Positions 6,863-13,611 of a DNA stretch of 13,611 nt are shown here, in pieces. Source of the DNA: Pseudomonadota bacterium. GTDB lineage: Bacteria > Pseudomonadota > Gammaproteobacteria > UBA6186 > Azoamicaceae. The position numbers and the translations under genes are program-made. The notes below the pieces were generated by a model, which made no database searches, had not been told where the DNA came from, and was given only the letters and a program-made list of their open reading frames with translations. The DNA is taken from contig JAJZUR010000030.1 in assembly GCA_021848375.1 (NCBI GenBank), forward strand, positions 1 to 13,611. Reading direction: 5' to 3'. Each line of letters starts with the position of its first letter. The first letter of the stretch is position 1.

Positions 6863-8186
6863 AATCCCCAGCAATGGTCATCTTATCTACCCAAATCGAG
6901 CCCGTTAAAATATTACTTCTGTGTTCCACGTCATCACCAATGGCAACTAAACGCTGAAACATCTCCTTTAAATTCCCGGCAATGGTAATTTCTTCTACTG
7001 GATATTGGATCTCACCATTTTCTACCCAAAATCCAGCAGCACCTCTCGAATAATCACCCGTGACAATATTAACGCCTTGACCAATTAATTCTGTCACTAA
7101 TAACCCAGTTCCCATTTCGGTTAACAGTTCAGGCAAATCATGATTAGTATGCGAGATCATTAAATTATGCACGCCCCCCGCATTACCGGTACTCTGTAAC
7201 CCTAATTTACGGGCAGAATAACTACCTAAAACATAGCTCTTTAATATTCCGTTTTCAACAATATTGCGTTCACGAGTGGCAACCCCTTCGGAATCGAACG
7301 GTGAACTGCCTAATCCTTTTGGCAAATGGGGTACTTCTTTAATACTGATAAATTCTGGGAATACCGCTTGATTGAGGCTATCTAATAAAAACGAAGACTT
7401 CCGATATAAATTACTTCCTGAAATAGCAGCGATAAAGCTCCCCAATAAACTGCCTGCAATTTGCGCTTCAAATATTACAGGGGCTTCTCGCGTTTTTAGT
7501 TTGCGAGCGCCTAATCGACGTAAAGTTCGCAATGCGGCTTTTTGTCCAATGGAAGTGCGCGATTCTAAATCTTTAGGATCTCTTGCAACCGTAAATTCAT
7601 AATCTCGTTGCATTCCTTCCTCAGTTTTGGCAATCACGGTACAGGAAATGCCATGCCGTGAACTGGGATAGGCCGCGAGAAATCCATTGGTATTACCATA
7701 CACTCGATAACCAATATGACTGGTCACACTTGCGCCTTCGGAATTGGTAATTCTGGCATCAAATCCACGCGCGCTATCTTCACATTCTTTGGCCCACTTT
7801 ACCGCTTCTTCGGGCAATAGCGCCCAGGGGTGATACAAATCTAAATCCGGGATTTCACGCGCCAGTAAATCTTTATCCGCAAGCCCCGCACACGGATCTT
7901 CTTCCGTATATTCGGCAATATGACACGCTGCTTCCAGTGCAGTGCGTATCGCATCTTGGTGAATGTCGCTGGTAGATGCTGAACCTTTTTTGGTGCCTCT
8001 ATAAACCGTGATCCCTAAAGTTTTATCTCGATTAAATTCGATGGTTTCAACAACGCCCATTCGAACCGTAGCTGATAACCCTGATTCATGCACAATACCC
8101 ACTTCCGCGGCATCAACGCCCATTGCTTTTGCTTCTTTTAAAACGGCTGCGACCAATTCTTTTAAGTGTCTCCATTCTGCATTCAT
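6861..8186 (-). CDS. pmbA: Metalloprotease subunit TldE/PmbA
   Basis: Non-catalytic partner of TldD in the TldD/E heterodimer that degrades unfolded peptides and processes small modified peptides such as microcin B17. The 441-residue protein (E. coli PmbA 450) has the U62/PmbA_TldD domains: VETIEFNRDKTLGITVYRG near the N terminus, then VIFEAQIAGSLLGSFIAAISG mid-protein where TldD carries its zinc motif, and the C-terminal ITGDYSRGAAGFWVENGEI. It has no HExxxH, as expected of TldE. GGAGGA 8 bases before the ATG supports this start. The start overlaps the tldD stop by 4 bases (ATGA), so the two subunits are likely made in coupled fashion. In E. coli tldD and pmbA are unlinked. Confidence 0.95.
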   Translation of the reverse strand: MNAEWRHLKELVAAVLKEAKAMGVDAAEVGIVHESGLSATVRMGVVETIEFNRDKTLGITVYRGTKKGSASTSDIHQDAIRTALEAACHIAEYTEEDPCAGLADKDLLAREIPDLDLYHPWALLPEEAVKWAKECEDSARGFDARITNSEGASVTSHIGYRVYGNTNGFLAAYPSSRHGISCTVIAKTEEGMQRDYEFTVARDPKDLESRTSIGQKAALRTLRRLGARKLKTREAPVIFEAQIAGSLLGSFIAAISGSNLYRKSSFLLDSLNQAVFPEFISIKEVPHLPKGLGSSPFDSEGVATRERNIVENGILKSYVLGSYSARKLGLQSTGNAGGVHNLMISHTNHDLPELLTEMGTGLLVTELIGQGVNIVTGDYSRGAAGFWVENGEIQYPVEEITIAGNLKEMFQRLVAIGDDVEHRSNILTGSIWVDKMTIAGD

Positions 8187-9637
8187 CGTTCGGTTCCTCC
8201 CACGGTCATTTGATCAATTTTTAAGGTAGGTTGTCCAACGCCAACTGGAACACTTTGTCCTTCTTTGCCGCAGGTTCCAACCCCAGTATCTAATTTGAGA
8301 TCGTTACCCAGCATCACAACATGTTTCAACGCCTCAGGGCCATTCCCGATTAAGGTTGCGCCTTTGACAGGATGAGTTATTTTTCCTTTTTCGATGAGAT
8401 ACGCTTCACTGGCGCTAAATACAAATTTTCCAGACGTAATATCCACTTGTCCGCCCCCAAAGTTAACGGCATATAATCCTTTGTCAACCGAGGCAATAAT
8501 TTCCTCAGGCATATGTTTGCCTGGTAATAAATATGTGTTTGTCATCCGCGGCATCGTGATATGTGCGTAGGATTCACGTCTGCCGTTTCCCGTGGAATGC
8601 GTGCCCATTAAGCGGGCATTTAATTTATCCTGCAAATAGCCTTTTAAAATGCCATTTTCGATTAACGTTGTACATTGCGTTGGCGTTCCTTCATCATCGA
8701 TATTTAAAGAACCACGTCGGCCTTCTAAAGTTCCATCATCAACTACCGTGCATAAAGAAGATGCGACCGACTGGCCTATTTTACCCGAAAATGCAGAACT
8801 GCCTTTACGATTAAAATCCCCTTCTAACCCATGTCCAATGGCTTCATGTAATAATACTCCTGGCCAACCGGGCCCCAAAACCACTGGCATTAAACCCGCT
8901 GGCGCAGGGATGGCTTTTAAATTAACCACTGCCTGACGTACCGCTTCTCTTGCATACGCTAATCCTAATCCTTGCTCAATAAACGTCGTATAATTATATC
9001 TTCCCCCACCGCCGCTACTGGCTTGTTCTCGCCGGCCATTTTCTTCTGCAATTACACTAACGCCTAAACGCACCAGCGGTCTAACATCGGCATTAAAGGT
9101 ACCATCACTCGCGACAATTAAAATGATCTCATGCACACCTGCAAGGCTCACAATCACTTGTTGGATCCGAGGATCCGCTTTGCGCGCCTCTTGGTCACAT
9201 TGACGAAGCAACGCTATCTTGTCTGCATCCGGTAATGATTTTAGAGGATCAGCGGTATCATATAAAAGTCGCGTTGCCGGAACTCGGTTCCAGGCTTGAA
9301 TTTTATTTTTACCGCCTTGTAGCGCAATGGTTCGTGCTGCTTTGGCCGCGTGTTCTAACGCTGGTAATATAATATCATCCGAATAGGCAAAACCGGTTTT
9401 TTCACCACTAATTGCGCGTACGCCAACCCCGTAATCAATATTATAACTTCCCTCTTTTATGATACCGTCTTCGAGCACCCAGGATTCATGCCGCGCACTT
9501 TGAAAATAAAGATCAGCATGATCCACCGCATGTCCCAGTACATTGCCTAATACTTCTTGTAATTTTTGTTCCGATAAATTTGCAGGTTCCAATAAAGTAT
9601 GCTGCGCGATCTCTAAATTTGACAGTAAAACGCTCAT
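8183..9637 (-). CDS. tldD: Metalloprotease subunit TldD
   Basis: Catalytic zinc subunit of the TldD/E protease, which cleaves unfolded polypeptides that can thread into its narrow channel. The 484-residue product (E. coli 481) has the zinc motif HEAIGH with H264, E265 and H269, and C456 in GTCGKEGQ, corresponding to the third zinc ligand of E. coli TldD. Other family features are the N-terminal DLYFQSARHESWVLEDG strand region, SSGGGGRYNY, and the C-terminal FGGGQVDITSGKFVFSASEAYL. A GAGGAA site about 6-8 bases upstream supports the ATG. It is the first gene of the tldD-pmbA operon. A divergent yacG lies 187 bases away, so both promoters should be in 9638-9824. Confidence 0.96.
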   Translation of the reverse strand: MSVLLSNLEIAQHTLLEPANLSEQKLQEVLGNVLGHAVDHADLYFQSARHESWVLEDGIIKEGSYNIDYGVGVRAISGEKTGFAYSDDIILPALEHAAKAARTIALQGGKNKIQAWNRVPATRLLYDTADPLKSLPDADKIALLRQCDQEARKADPRIQQVIVSLAGVHEIILIVASDGTFNADVRPLVRLGVSVIAEENGRREQASSGGGGRYNYTTFIEQGLGLAYAREAVRQAVVNLKAIPAPAGLMPVVLGPGWPGVLLHEAIGHGLEGDFNRKGSSAFSGKIGQSVASSLCTVVDDGTLEGRRGSLNIDDEGTPTQCTTLIENGILKGYLQDKLNARLMGTHSTGNGRRESYAHITMPRMTNTYLLPGKHMPEEIIASVDKGLYAVNFGGGQVDITSGKFVFSASEAYLIEKGKITHPVKGATLIGNGPEALKHVVMLGNDLKLDTGVGTCGKEGQSVPVGVGQPTLKIDQMTVGGTER

Positions 9638-9684
9638 TGACCATTCCTCACATCATTTTTCGCCGTATTAACACTTGCGAGCAT

Positions 9685-9697
9685 TGGGATTGTCCCA
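9685..9697. promoter_or_regulatory. Small dyad in the tldD-yacG divergent region
   Basis: TGGGA-TTG-TCCCA is a 5-bp dyad between the divergent tldD and yacG genes. It could be an operator, but short dyads of this size arise by chance. Confidence 0.15.
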
Positions 9698-9824
9698 TCC
9701 ACCAACCAGAGGTTATGCTCAGGTGCCAGCTTAGTAAAGCAACTTTGTATTGGACTTTCGCCCGATCGTTACCCATTCGTACCTATATAAAATAATAGAA
9801 CACTATGCGACAATACCAAATAAT

Positions 9825-10034
9825 ATGAAAACCGTACACTGTCCAACCTGCAAAAAACTGGTGCAATGGTCTAATGAGTTTCCTTATAGACCCTTCTGCA
9901 GTGATCGTTGCAGGCTCATTGATCTTGGAGCATGGGCAGACGATGCTTATGTCATCCCCAGCCAAACACCGTTGGATAACGATGAAAATATAGAGGAACC
10001 TACCGAACCAGAGGGATCAGATCCCGAAGATTAA
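9825..10034 (+). CDS. yacG: DNA gyrase inhibitor YacG (zinc-finger protein)
   Basis: Small zinc protein that in E. coli binds GyrB and blocks DNA binding by gyrase. The 69-residue product (E. coli 65) begins MKTVHCPTCKKLVQW. It has the four zinc cysteines C6, C9, C25 and C29 in the pattern C-x2-C-x15-C-x3-C, followed by RLIDLGAWADDAYVIP, which is diagnostic for the family, and an acidic tail. I take the ATG at 9825 because the family starts there. The frame is open back to a TTG at 9750, but that extension has no family match. No good Shine-Dalgarno precedes 9825. The usual neighbour coaE is not present. Confidence 0.92.
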   Translation: MKTVHCPTCKKLVQWSNEFPYRPFCSDRCRLIDLGAWADDAYVIPSQTPLDNDENIEEPTEPEGSDPED

Positions 10035-10180
10035 TCCGCGTTGATCAATCCCTACAACTTACATGCGGCAAAATTCGTGTACCCACACCGAAGATTTAGT
10101 ATTCCAGCCTAAAGGCCTAGACAAATCCAGTCAAAATGCGATAAGATAAAAAATCTTCCTGTCACTTGAGATGAGCCACT

Positions 10181-11401
10181 GTGAAAATGCTACGTAAGGT
10201 TTTTAAATTAAATTTATCTTTGCAGCTGCTTGCGGTCGTGTTTGCCGCTCTCTTCTTTGGTAACGCATTATCAGAAACTACCCAAGCTTTTTTCTACGCG
10301 GTCAGTGTTAGTTTAAAAAACATTCTCTTATTTATTTTACCCGCCGTTATTTTTAGCTGCTTATTTTCTTGTTTGCTTACTTTTAGGGGCAGAAGAGCCG
10401 TCGGTTTCATGCTCATTTTATTTGCGATTGTCTGCCTTTCTAACTATCTTTCAACGTTAATTGCTTATGGAACTGGTGCATTAAAACTCATTCATATAGA
10501 AGCCTTAGGCGCCCATAATGCATCTTCAATTCCGGAACTGCTGCCTTTGTGGCAACTTACTTTACCCGAGTGGTTATCAAACGATAACGCGCTTTACTTA
10601 GGATTTGGTCTAGGCGCTTTTTTCTCCTTTTATCCAAATACTTTGGCATATCGTTTTAGCATCCAGGCAAGACAAGCTGTTACTGTTTTCTTAGAAAAAG
10701 CGTTCATTCCCATCCTCCCTTTGTTTGCGCTCGGTTTTATCCTAAAAATGCAACATGATGGTTTCTTAGCACAACTGGTACAATCTTATCTTTCTTTAAT
10801 GTTAATTATTGTCTTAGCTTATATCATTTATCTTGGATTTATATTTTTACTTGCTGCCAACTTCAATCCAAAACAGTGGTTTACGTATATTAAAAACGTT
10901 TTCCCGGTTGCTTTGATGGGCTTTTCAACGATGTCCAGTCTTGCAACTATGCCCGTCACTTTAAGAGCAGCTGAAAAAAATACAGGGAATATAGATATTG
11001 CTAGAGCCGTTATTCCAGCAACCGTTAACGTCCACATGGTAGGCGTTAGCCTTGGGATCCCCCTGATGGCGCTCACGCTTCTCTTAAGCTTTGGCCATGA
11101 ATATCCAAGTTTTGCAACTTATTGTCAATTTGCGGTTTATTTTGTGTTAACCCAATTTGCCGTGGCTGGGGTGCCCGGCGGCGCCATCCTTGTGTTATTG
11201 CCGCTTTTAGAAACTCATTTAGGCTTTAATAGTGAAATGTCTGTGCTCATTACCGCACTGTATATCTTATTTGATCCAGTCGTTACCACTACTAATGTAA
11301 TCGGCAATAGCGCACTTGTTATTATGGTATCCAAACTCTTCCGTTTCCTAACGGGCAAAACAACAGAGAGCGCGATAGCAGAAGAGATTTCTTCAATTTA
11401 A
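10181..11401 (+). CDS. SDF-family (cation:dicarboxylate symporter) transporter with altered binding sites
   Basis: A 406-residue polytopic inner-membrane protein of the GltPh/DctA fold, with about eight membrane helices and two re-entrant hairpins. The HP1 motif is SSLAT (252-256, family SSxAT), HP2 contains VAGVPGGA, and TM8 contains ILFDPVVTTTNVIGN. Aligned by eye to GltPh, the TM7 motif NMDG becomes HMVG (285-288), removing the Na+-binding Asp312. In TM8, D394 is kept (D365) and N401 is kept (N372), but D390 is Tyr, R397, which clamps the acidic substrate side chain, is Val368, and Na+ ligand D405 is Asn376. A neutral substrate or different coupling is likely (inference). The start is GTG at 10181; ATG at 10187 is an alternative. 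Confidence 0.8.
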   Translation: MKMLRKVFKLNLSLQLLAVVFAALFFGNALSETTQAFFYAVSVSLKNILLFILPAVIFSCLFSCLLTFRGRRAVGFMLILFAIVCLSNYLSTLIAYGTGALKLIHIEALGAHNASSIPELLPLWQLTLPEWLSNDNALYLGFGLGAFFSFYPNTLAYRFSIQARQAVTVFLEKAFIPILPLFALGFILKMQHDGFLAQLVQSYLSLMLIIVLAYIIYLGFIFLLAANFNPKQWFTYIKNVFPVALMGFSTMSSLATMPVTLRAAEKNTGNIDIARAVIPATVNVHMVGVSLGIPLMALTLLLSFGHEYPSFATYCQFAVYFVLTQFAVAGVPGGAILVLLPLLETHLGFNSEMSVLITALYILFDPVVTTTNVIGNSALVIMVSKLFRFLTGKTTESAIAEEISSI

Positions 11402-11421
11402 TAATGCCTAATACCATTATT
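11400..11421. terminator. Possible bidirectional terminator hairpin
   Basis: AATAATG (11400-11406) and CATTATT (11415-11421) form a 7-bp stem with an 8-base loop at the junction of the convergent transporter and outer-membrane protein genes; AT-rich sequence flanks it on both sides. The stem is weak and overlaps both coding ends. Confidence 0.25.
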
Positions 11422-12091
11422 TAAATTTGTATAAAAACCCAACCCCAATACTAAAGCTATCTTTGGGTTTCATAAATAATGTAGAGTTGACAGCATATAT
11501 GTTCCTAAAGCCAGCAGTTCCTTCCCAGCCTAACATAGCCCGAACACCAAAGGTCTCATTCAACAATTTCTGAATACCAAGCGTAACTCTTGGCACGATT
11601 TTACGTTTAGAAAATTGTAGACTTATGACTTGTGTAGAGGGTGGATACGAAAAATTAAGACTAGATTTAATCTGTAGTTGCGCTATTCCAATAGAGCCTA
11701 TTAGATTAAAACATTGTTCTTGAGAAACTGGATATAACCCAACTAAATCCACGTGGAATCCAGAAATTCTTGTTTTAGTATTAGATTGAACTGGGAGTAT
11801 TTCATTAATATCACCAAAAAAATTACCACCCACAATCGTAGTAGCAGAACGACTTCTATTCGTCGTAGTTTCATACCCCAGTTCAACTGCACTCCATTCA
11901 TTAAATTGAAAGCCACCAAAAAAATTACCTTGCGGATAATTTTTTTGAACTACGTTTCCATTGGTTGTACTATTAACGCCCATTCGATTCCATTTAGCAT
12001 CAACCCCAAGATAAGGGGTGATATTTTCCTCCGCTATTACGACCGTTGATACACCTAACGCCAACAATGTACTTAATAACCCGCGATTCAT
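11417..12091 (-). CDS. Outer-membrane beta-barrel protein (OmpA-like/OMP_b-brl type)
   Basis: A 224-residue exported protein. The signal peptide is clear: MNRGLLSTLLALGVSTVVIA with cleavage after A20 (VIA-EE). The mature part starts NITPYLGVDAKWNRMGV and shows alternating aromatic/hydrophobic strands (FFGGFQFNEWSAVELGYE, ISGFHVDLVGLYPV, FGVRAMLGWEG) and a terminal strand FSIGVGFLYKFK, typical of an 8-stranded barrel. I choose the second ATG (12089-12091) because AAGGAG sits 7 bases before it but only 1-2 bases before the first ATG (12097). No peptidoglycan-binding domain is present. It lies 53 bases downstream of the repeat-protein gene in the same direction and may be cotranscribed. Function is unknown beyond surface location. 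Confidence 0.82.
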   Translation of the reverse strand: MNRGLLSTLLALGVSTVVIAEENITPYLGVDAKWNRMGVNSTTNGNVVQKNYPQGNFFGGFQFNEWSAVELGYETTTNRSRSATTIVGGNFFGDINEILPVQSNTKTRISGFHVDLVGLYPVSQEQCFNLIGSIGIAQLQIKSSLNFSYPPSTQVISLQFSKRKIVPRVTLGIQKLLNETFGVRAMLGWEGTAGFRNIYAVNSTLFMKPKDSFSIGVGFLYKFK

Positions 12092-12144
12092 ATCCATTCT
12101 CCTTGTAACTAAGCAAAGTTAAGTAAACAATGCAATTTATGTTC

Positions 12145-13092
12145 TTACTTAAACCACCCCTTTTGCCTTGCGCGCGTCAGTGCAAGGCTGGCTTGAGTTT
12201 CTGCTGATGAAGAAGCAACTTCATTCTGCACAGTGGGACTTCCTTGCAAATATGTATTCACTATTTCGATAGCAGGTGGCGAGAATGCGACCACGGGTAC
12301 ACCAGAAGACTTTGATTCTCGTAGATGAACAAGTGCTTTAATGTCAACATCTGCATTTGTATTCGCATAAACAGTCGCTAAGCCTGTCGAATCAGCCTTC
12401 GGGTGATTTACGATATTTCTCAAAATTTCATTTGCATGCGGAGCTACGACTTTAGGATGCTTTGCAACCTGATTTAATATTTCTGCATCAACATTTTGAT
12501 GGTTTATAATTACCTTCAAAATAGCGGCGTTAGACCGCGGATGATGGGCAATCGCTAAAAGCGTTTCCCTCGTTGCTGTATGATCATTTCTTAATACACC
12601 CGCTAATTTCGTGTCAATTGCAGCGATGAGTATCCTTTCACTCGTGTTTACATGCGTTGCGGCTGCTATTAAACTTGCCGCATCAGCATTTGCATGATTT
12701 GCAACTGCATTCAAGGCTATCTCATTTGAGTTTGCATGCTGTGCAACACCAAGCAACTCAGACGCTGTCATCTCACGAAGGTTCGCAAGTCCCGCTAATA
12801 CAGTCGCATCCGTTAATAACACGGGTGGAACAGCACCATCATTCAACTTAATGATGTAATTCCTCCCGGCTGCATTTTGTGCTTCATTCAGCAACAAAAG
12901 AAAACGCGGAAGATCTGTACATCTGTTAGGATTTTGTGCAACAAATCGCCAAATATTCAATTTCTTCTGAAGAGCGGTATCACCACCTGCATCATCCATT
13001 AGATCATTAAAATTATCGATGACGTCGTTATCAACACCTGGACCACCAATTCCCGTCTTATTCGTTAAATCTGCGGCAGTCATATTAGGCAT
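12145..13092 (-). CDS. Unrecognised protein with ~14-residue histidine-containing tandem repeats
   Basis: I do not recognise this 315-residue protein. An Asp/Asn/Gly-rich N terminus (residues 1-40) leads to a helical segment with IWRFVAQNPNRCTDL and RFLLLLNEAQNAAG. From about residue 107 to 255 there are tandem units of pattern x-x-L-x-x-[IV]-A-x-H-x-x-x-x-A, such as EIALNAVANHANADA, ETLLAIAHHPRSNA and AILKVIINHQNVDA. Repeat histidines fall at 119, 133, 147, 184, 198, 212 and 230, mostly 14 apart. This suggests an alpha-helical solenoid for protein binding. The tail is polar, Ser/Thr/Ala-rich and ends basic (RARQKGWFK). No signal peptide or membrane segment is present. The ATG at 13090-13092 has AGGAG 7 bases upstream; ATG 13108-13110 would overlap that site. 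LRV or HEAT-like families are the nearest style, not a match. Confidence 0.78.
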   Translation of the reverse strand: MPNMTAADLTNKTGIGGPGVDNDVIDNFNDLMDDAGGDTALQKKLNIWRFVAQNPNRCTDLPRFLLLLNEAQNAAGRNYIIKLNDGAVPPVLLTDATVLAGLANLREMTASELLGVAQHANSNEIALNAVANHANADAASLIAAATHVNTSERILIAAIDTKLAGVLRNDHTATRETLLAIAHHPRSNAAILKVIINHQNVDAEILNQVAKHPKVVAPHANEILRNIVNHPKADSTGLATVYANTNADVDIKALVHLRESKSSGVPVVAFSPPAIEIVNTYLQGSPTVQNEVASSSAETQASLALTRARQKGWFK

Positions 13093-13129
13093 AACCAAAC
13101 TCCTAATCATTAGTGCTTAAGTTAATCAC

Positions 13130-13167
13130 GGCGCCCATGCTTAACGACATCGTTAAGAATGGGCGTC
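13130..13167 (-). promoter_or_regulatory. Long leader hairpin upstream of the repeat-protein gene
   Basis: CGCCCAT-G-CTTAACG (13132-13146) and CGTTAAG-A-ATGGGCG (13151-13165) pair as 15 positions with one mismatch around a 4-base ACAT loop, extendable by a G-U and a G-C pair. Read on the minus strand it lies about 38 bases before the ATG, inside the presumed 5' leader. No U-tract follows, so a regulatory or RNA-stabilising structure or an operator is likelier than a terminator. Confidence 0.6.
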
Positions 13168-13194
13168 TTGAACTGTACTTCTTAACTATTAAGG

Positions 13195-13223
13195 AATTTA
13201 TCACATAAAAATTTATGAAGCAA
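13195..13223 (-). promoter_or_regulatory. Candidate promoter of the repeat-protein gene, with a spacer palindrome
   Basis: On the minus strand TTGCTT (13218-13223) is followed after 17 bases by TAAATT (13195-13200), or after 15 by GATAAA with an extended TGn. The spacer is nearly all the palindrome CATAAAAATTTATG (13204-13217; 6-bp half-sites, 2-base centre), a possible operator. Both hexamers match consensus only partly and the region is AT-rich. Confidence 0.3.
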
Positions 13224-13262
13224 GTGTTTTTTAGTAATTAGTCAGAATAACTCATATTAACT

Positions 13263-13325
13263 GGTGCCTGGCAACTTTGATATGCTAACAGCGTAAGCTG
13301 ATATCTAATCATTTATTATGGCACC
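13263..13325. repeat. Imperfect inverted repeat enclosing a small hairpin
   Basis: GGTGCC (13263-13268) and GGCACC (13320-13325) are inverted, with further partial pairing outside (AACT / GAGTT). Between them a GATAT-GCT / AGC-(TG)-ATATC hairpin can form. The left half, GGTGCCTGGCAAC, is itself a near-palindrome. It may be a degraded REP/IS200-type end or a small structured RNA; no tRNA T-loop is visible. Confidence 0.3.
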
Positions 13326-13331
13326 GAGTTT

Positions 13332-13611
13332 CTAAATATTTTTTAAGGTTTCTGTGTTAATAAATTCGGCGTTAGAAAGACCATAAGGTTCATTTAATAA
13401 TTGCTCAAAATGCGATTCAAGTTCTAAACTTTTTGAATAACTTCATTCGATTGCCAACAATTCAGTGATTCTAAGAATTAAAGAAGGCTGTTGAATTCGT
13501 ATGTTTGCGCAAATTATAGTATTCAATTGAACGGAGAGGGTGGCCTTCATATTTAACGCTAAAGGCTTAGTGGCGCGTGTGTTTCTCCCTTTTTTGAGAT
13601 TATAATGTACC
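13332..13611 (-). pseudogene. Possible frameshifted gene remnant or multicopy repeat, running off the window
   Basis: Two minus-strand frames look protein-like and abut with a frame change. The first, open from the window edge to a TGA at 13443-13445, reads ...IRIQQPSLILRITELLAIE. The second, open from 13477 to a TAG at 13332-13334, reads VIQKSLELESHFEQLLNE, then PYGLSNAEFINTETLKNI. Joining them needs one frameshift near 13445-13477. Upstream, about 13480-13560, more than one frame reads plausibly, which suits a decayed gene or a noncoding repeat whose frames are accidental. I do not recognise the family. Confidence 0.3.

Larger units (their letters stand above)
13093..13611. other. AT-rich region without an intact gene
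   Basis: These 519 bases hold the leader hairpin, candidate promoter, imperfect inverted repeat and possible gene remnant listed separately. No complete open frame with a ribosome-binding site was found on either strand. Confidence 0.7.

Noticed and set aside
9750..9824. Longer YacG starting at TTG 9750
   Set aside because: The extra 25 residues have no family counterpart; the conserved YacG N terminus starts at the ATG at 9825.
12300..12800. CRISPR-like array
   Set aside because: The quasi-periodic similarity at about 42 bp comes from the 14-codon protein repeats; there are no identical repeats with unique spacers.
13263..13325. tRNA-like cloverleaf
   Set aside because: Outer arms could mimic an acceptor stem, but there is no TTCRANNC T-loop and no anticodon arm of the right geometry.
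13318..13334. Possible sigma-54 -24/-12 promoter (TGGCAC followed by TTCT)
   Set aside because: The near-invariant GC of the -12 element is absent, so only half the consensus is met.

Overview
This window looks like a chromosomal segment of an AT-rich gammaproteobacterium. It has the lipopolysaccharide-transport/sigma-54 gene block typical of that class (kdsD, lptC, lptA, lptB, rpoN, hpf, rapZ), followed by the tldD/tldE protease pair and yacG. Low GC, an altered SDF-family transporter, helical proteins of unknown function and a solenoid-like repeat protein would fit a host-associated lineage such as Legionellales/Coxiellaceae. That placement is an inference from style and gene content, not a proof.

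Layout. Positions 51-5484 (+) hold a tight operon-like run: kdsD (Kdo precursor synthesis) overlapping lptC, then lptA and lptB (export of LPS to the outer membrane), then rpoN (sigma-54), hpf (ribosome hibernation) and rapZ (P-loop regulator of amino-sugar metabolism). Compared with the E. coli/Pseudomonas order, kdsC (between kdsD and lptC) and ptsN (between hpf and rapZ) are missing, and no npr/ptsO follows rapZ. A GNAT acetyltransferase gene (-) converges on rapZ with an 18-base overlap. Just upstream of it, at 6043-6146, is a MITE/REP-like element with perfect 29-bp inverted arms. After it comes an unrecognised helical protein gene (+) whose promoter region abuts the element.

Positions 6861-9637 (-) carry tldD and pmbA/tldE as a two-gene operon with a 4-base overlap, encoding both halves of the TldD/E metalloprotease. 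yacG (+) diverges from tldD and is followed by a 406-residue SDF-family transporter gene (+) that has lost several residues that bind Na+ and acidic substrate in characterised members.

The right part (11417-13092, -) encodes a small outer-membrane beta-barrel protein and, upstream of it, an unrecognised protein with short tandem repeats marked by histidines spaced mostly 14 residues apart. That gene has a candidate promoter and a long near-perfect hairpin in its presumed leader. The last 500 bases have no intact gene. They contain short inverted repeats and what looks like a frameshifted gene remnant or multicopy repeat on the minus strand.

No rRNA, tRNA, CRISPR array, intact insertion sequence or transposase was seen. 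The best leads for something new are the repeat protein with its leader hairpin, the atypical SDF transporter, and the inverted-repeat element.
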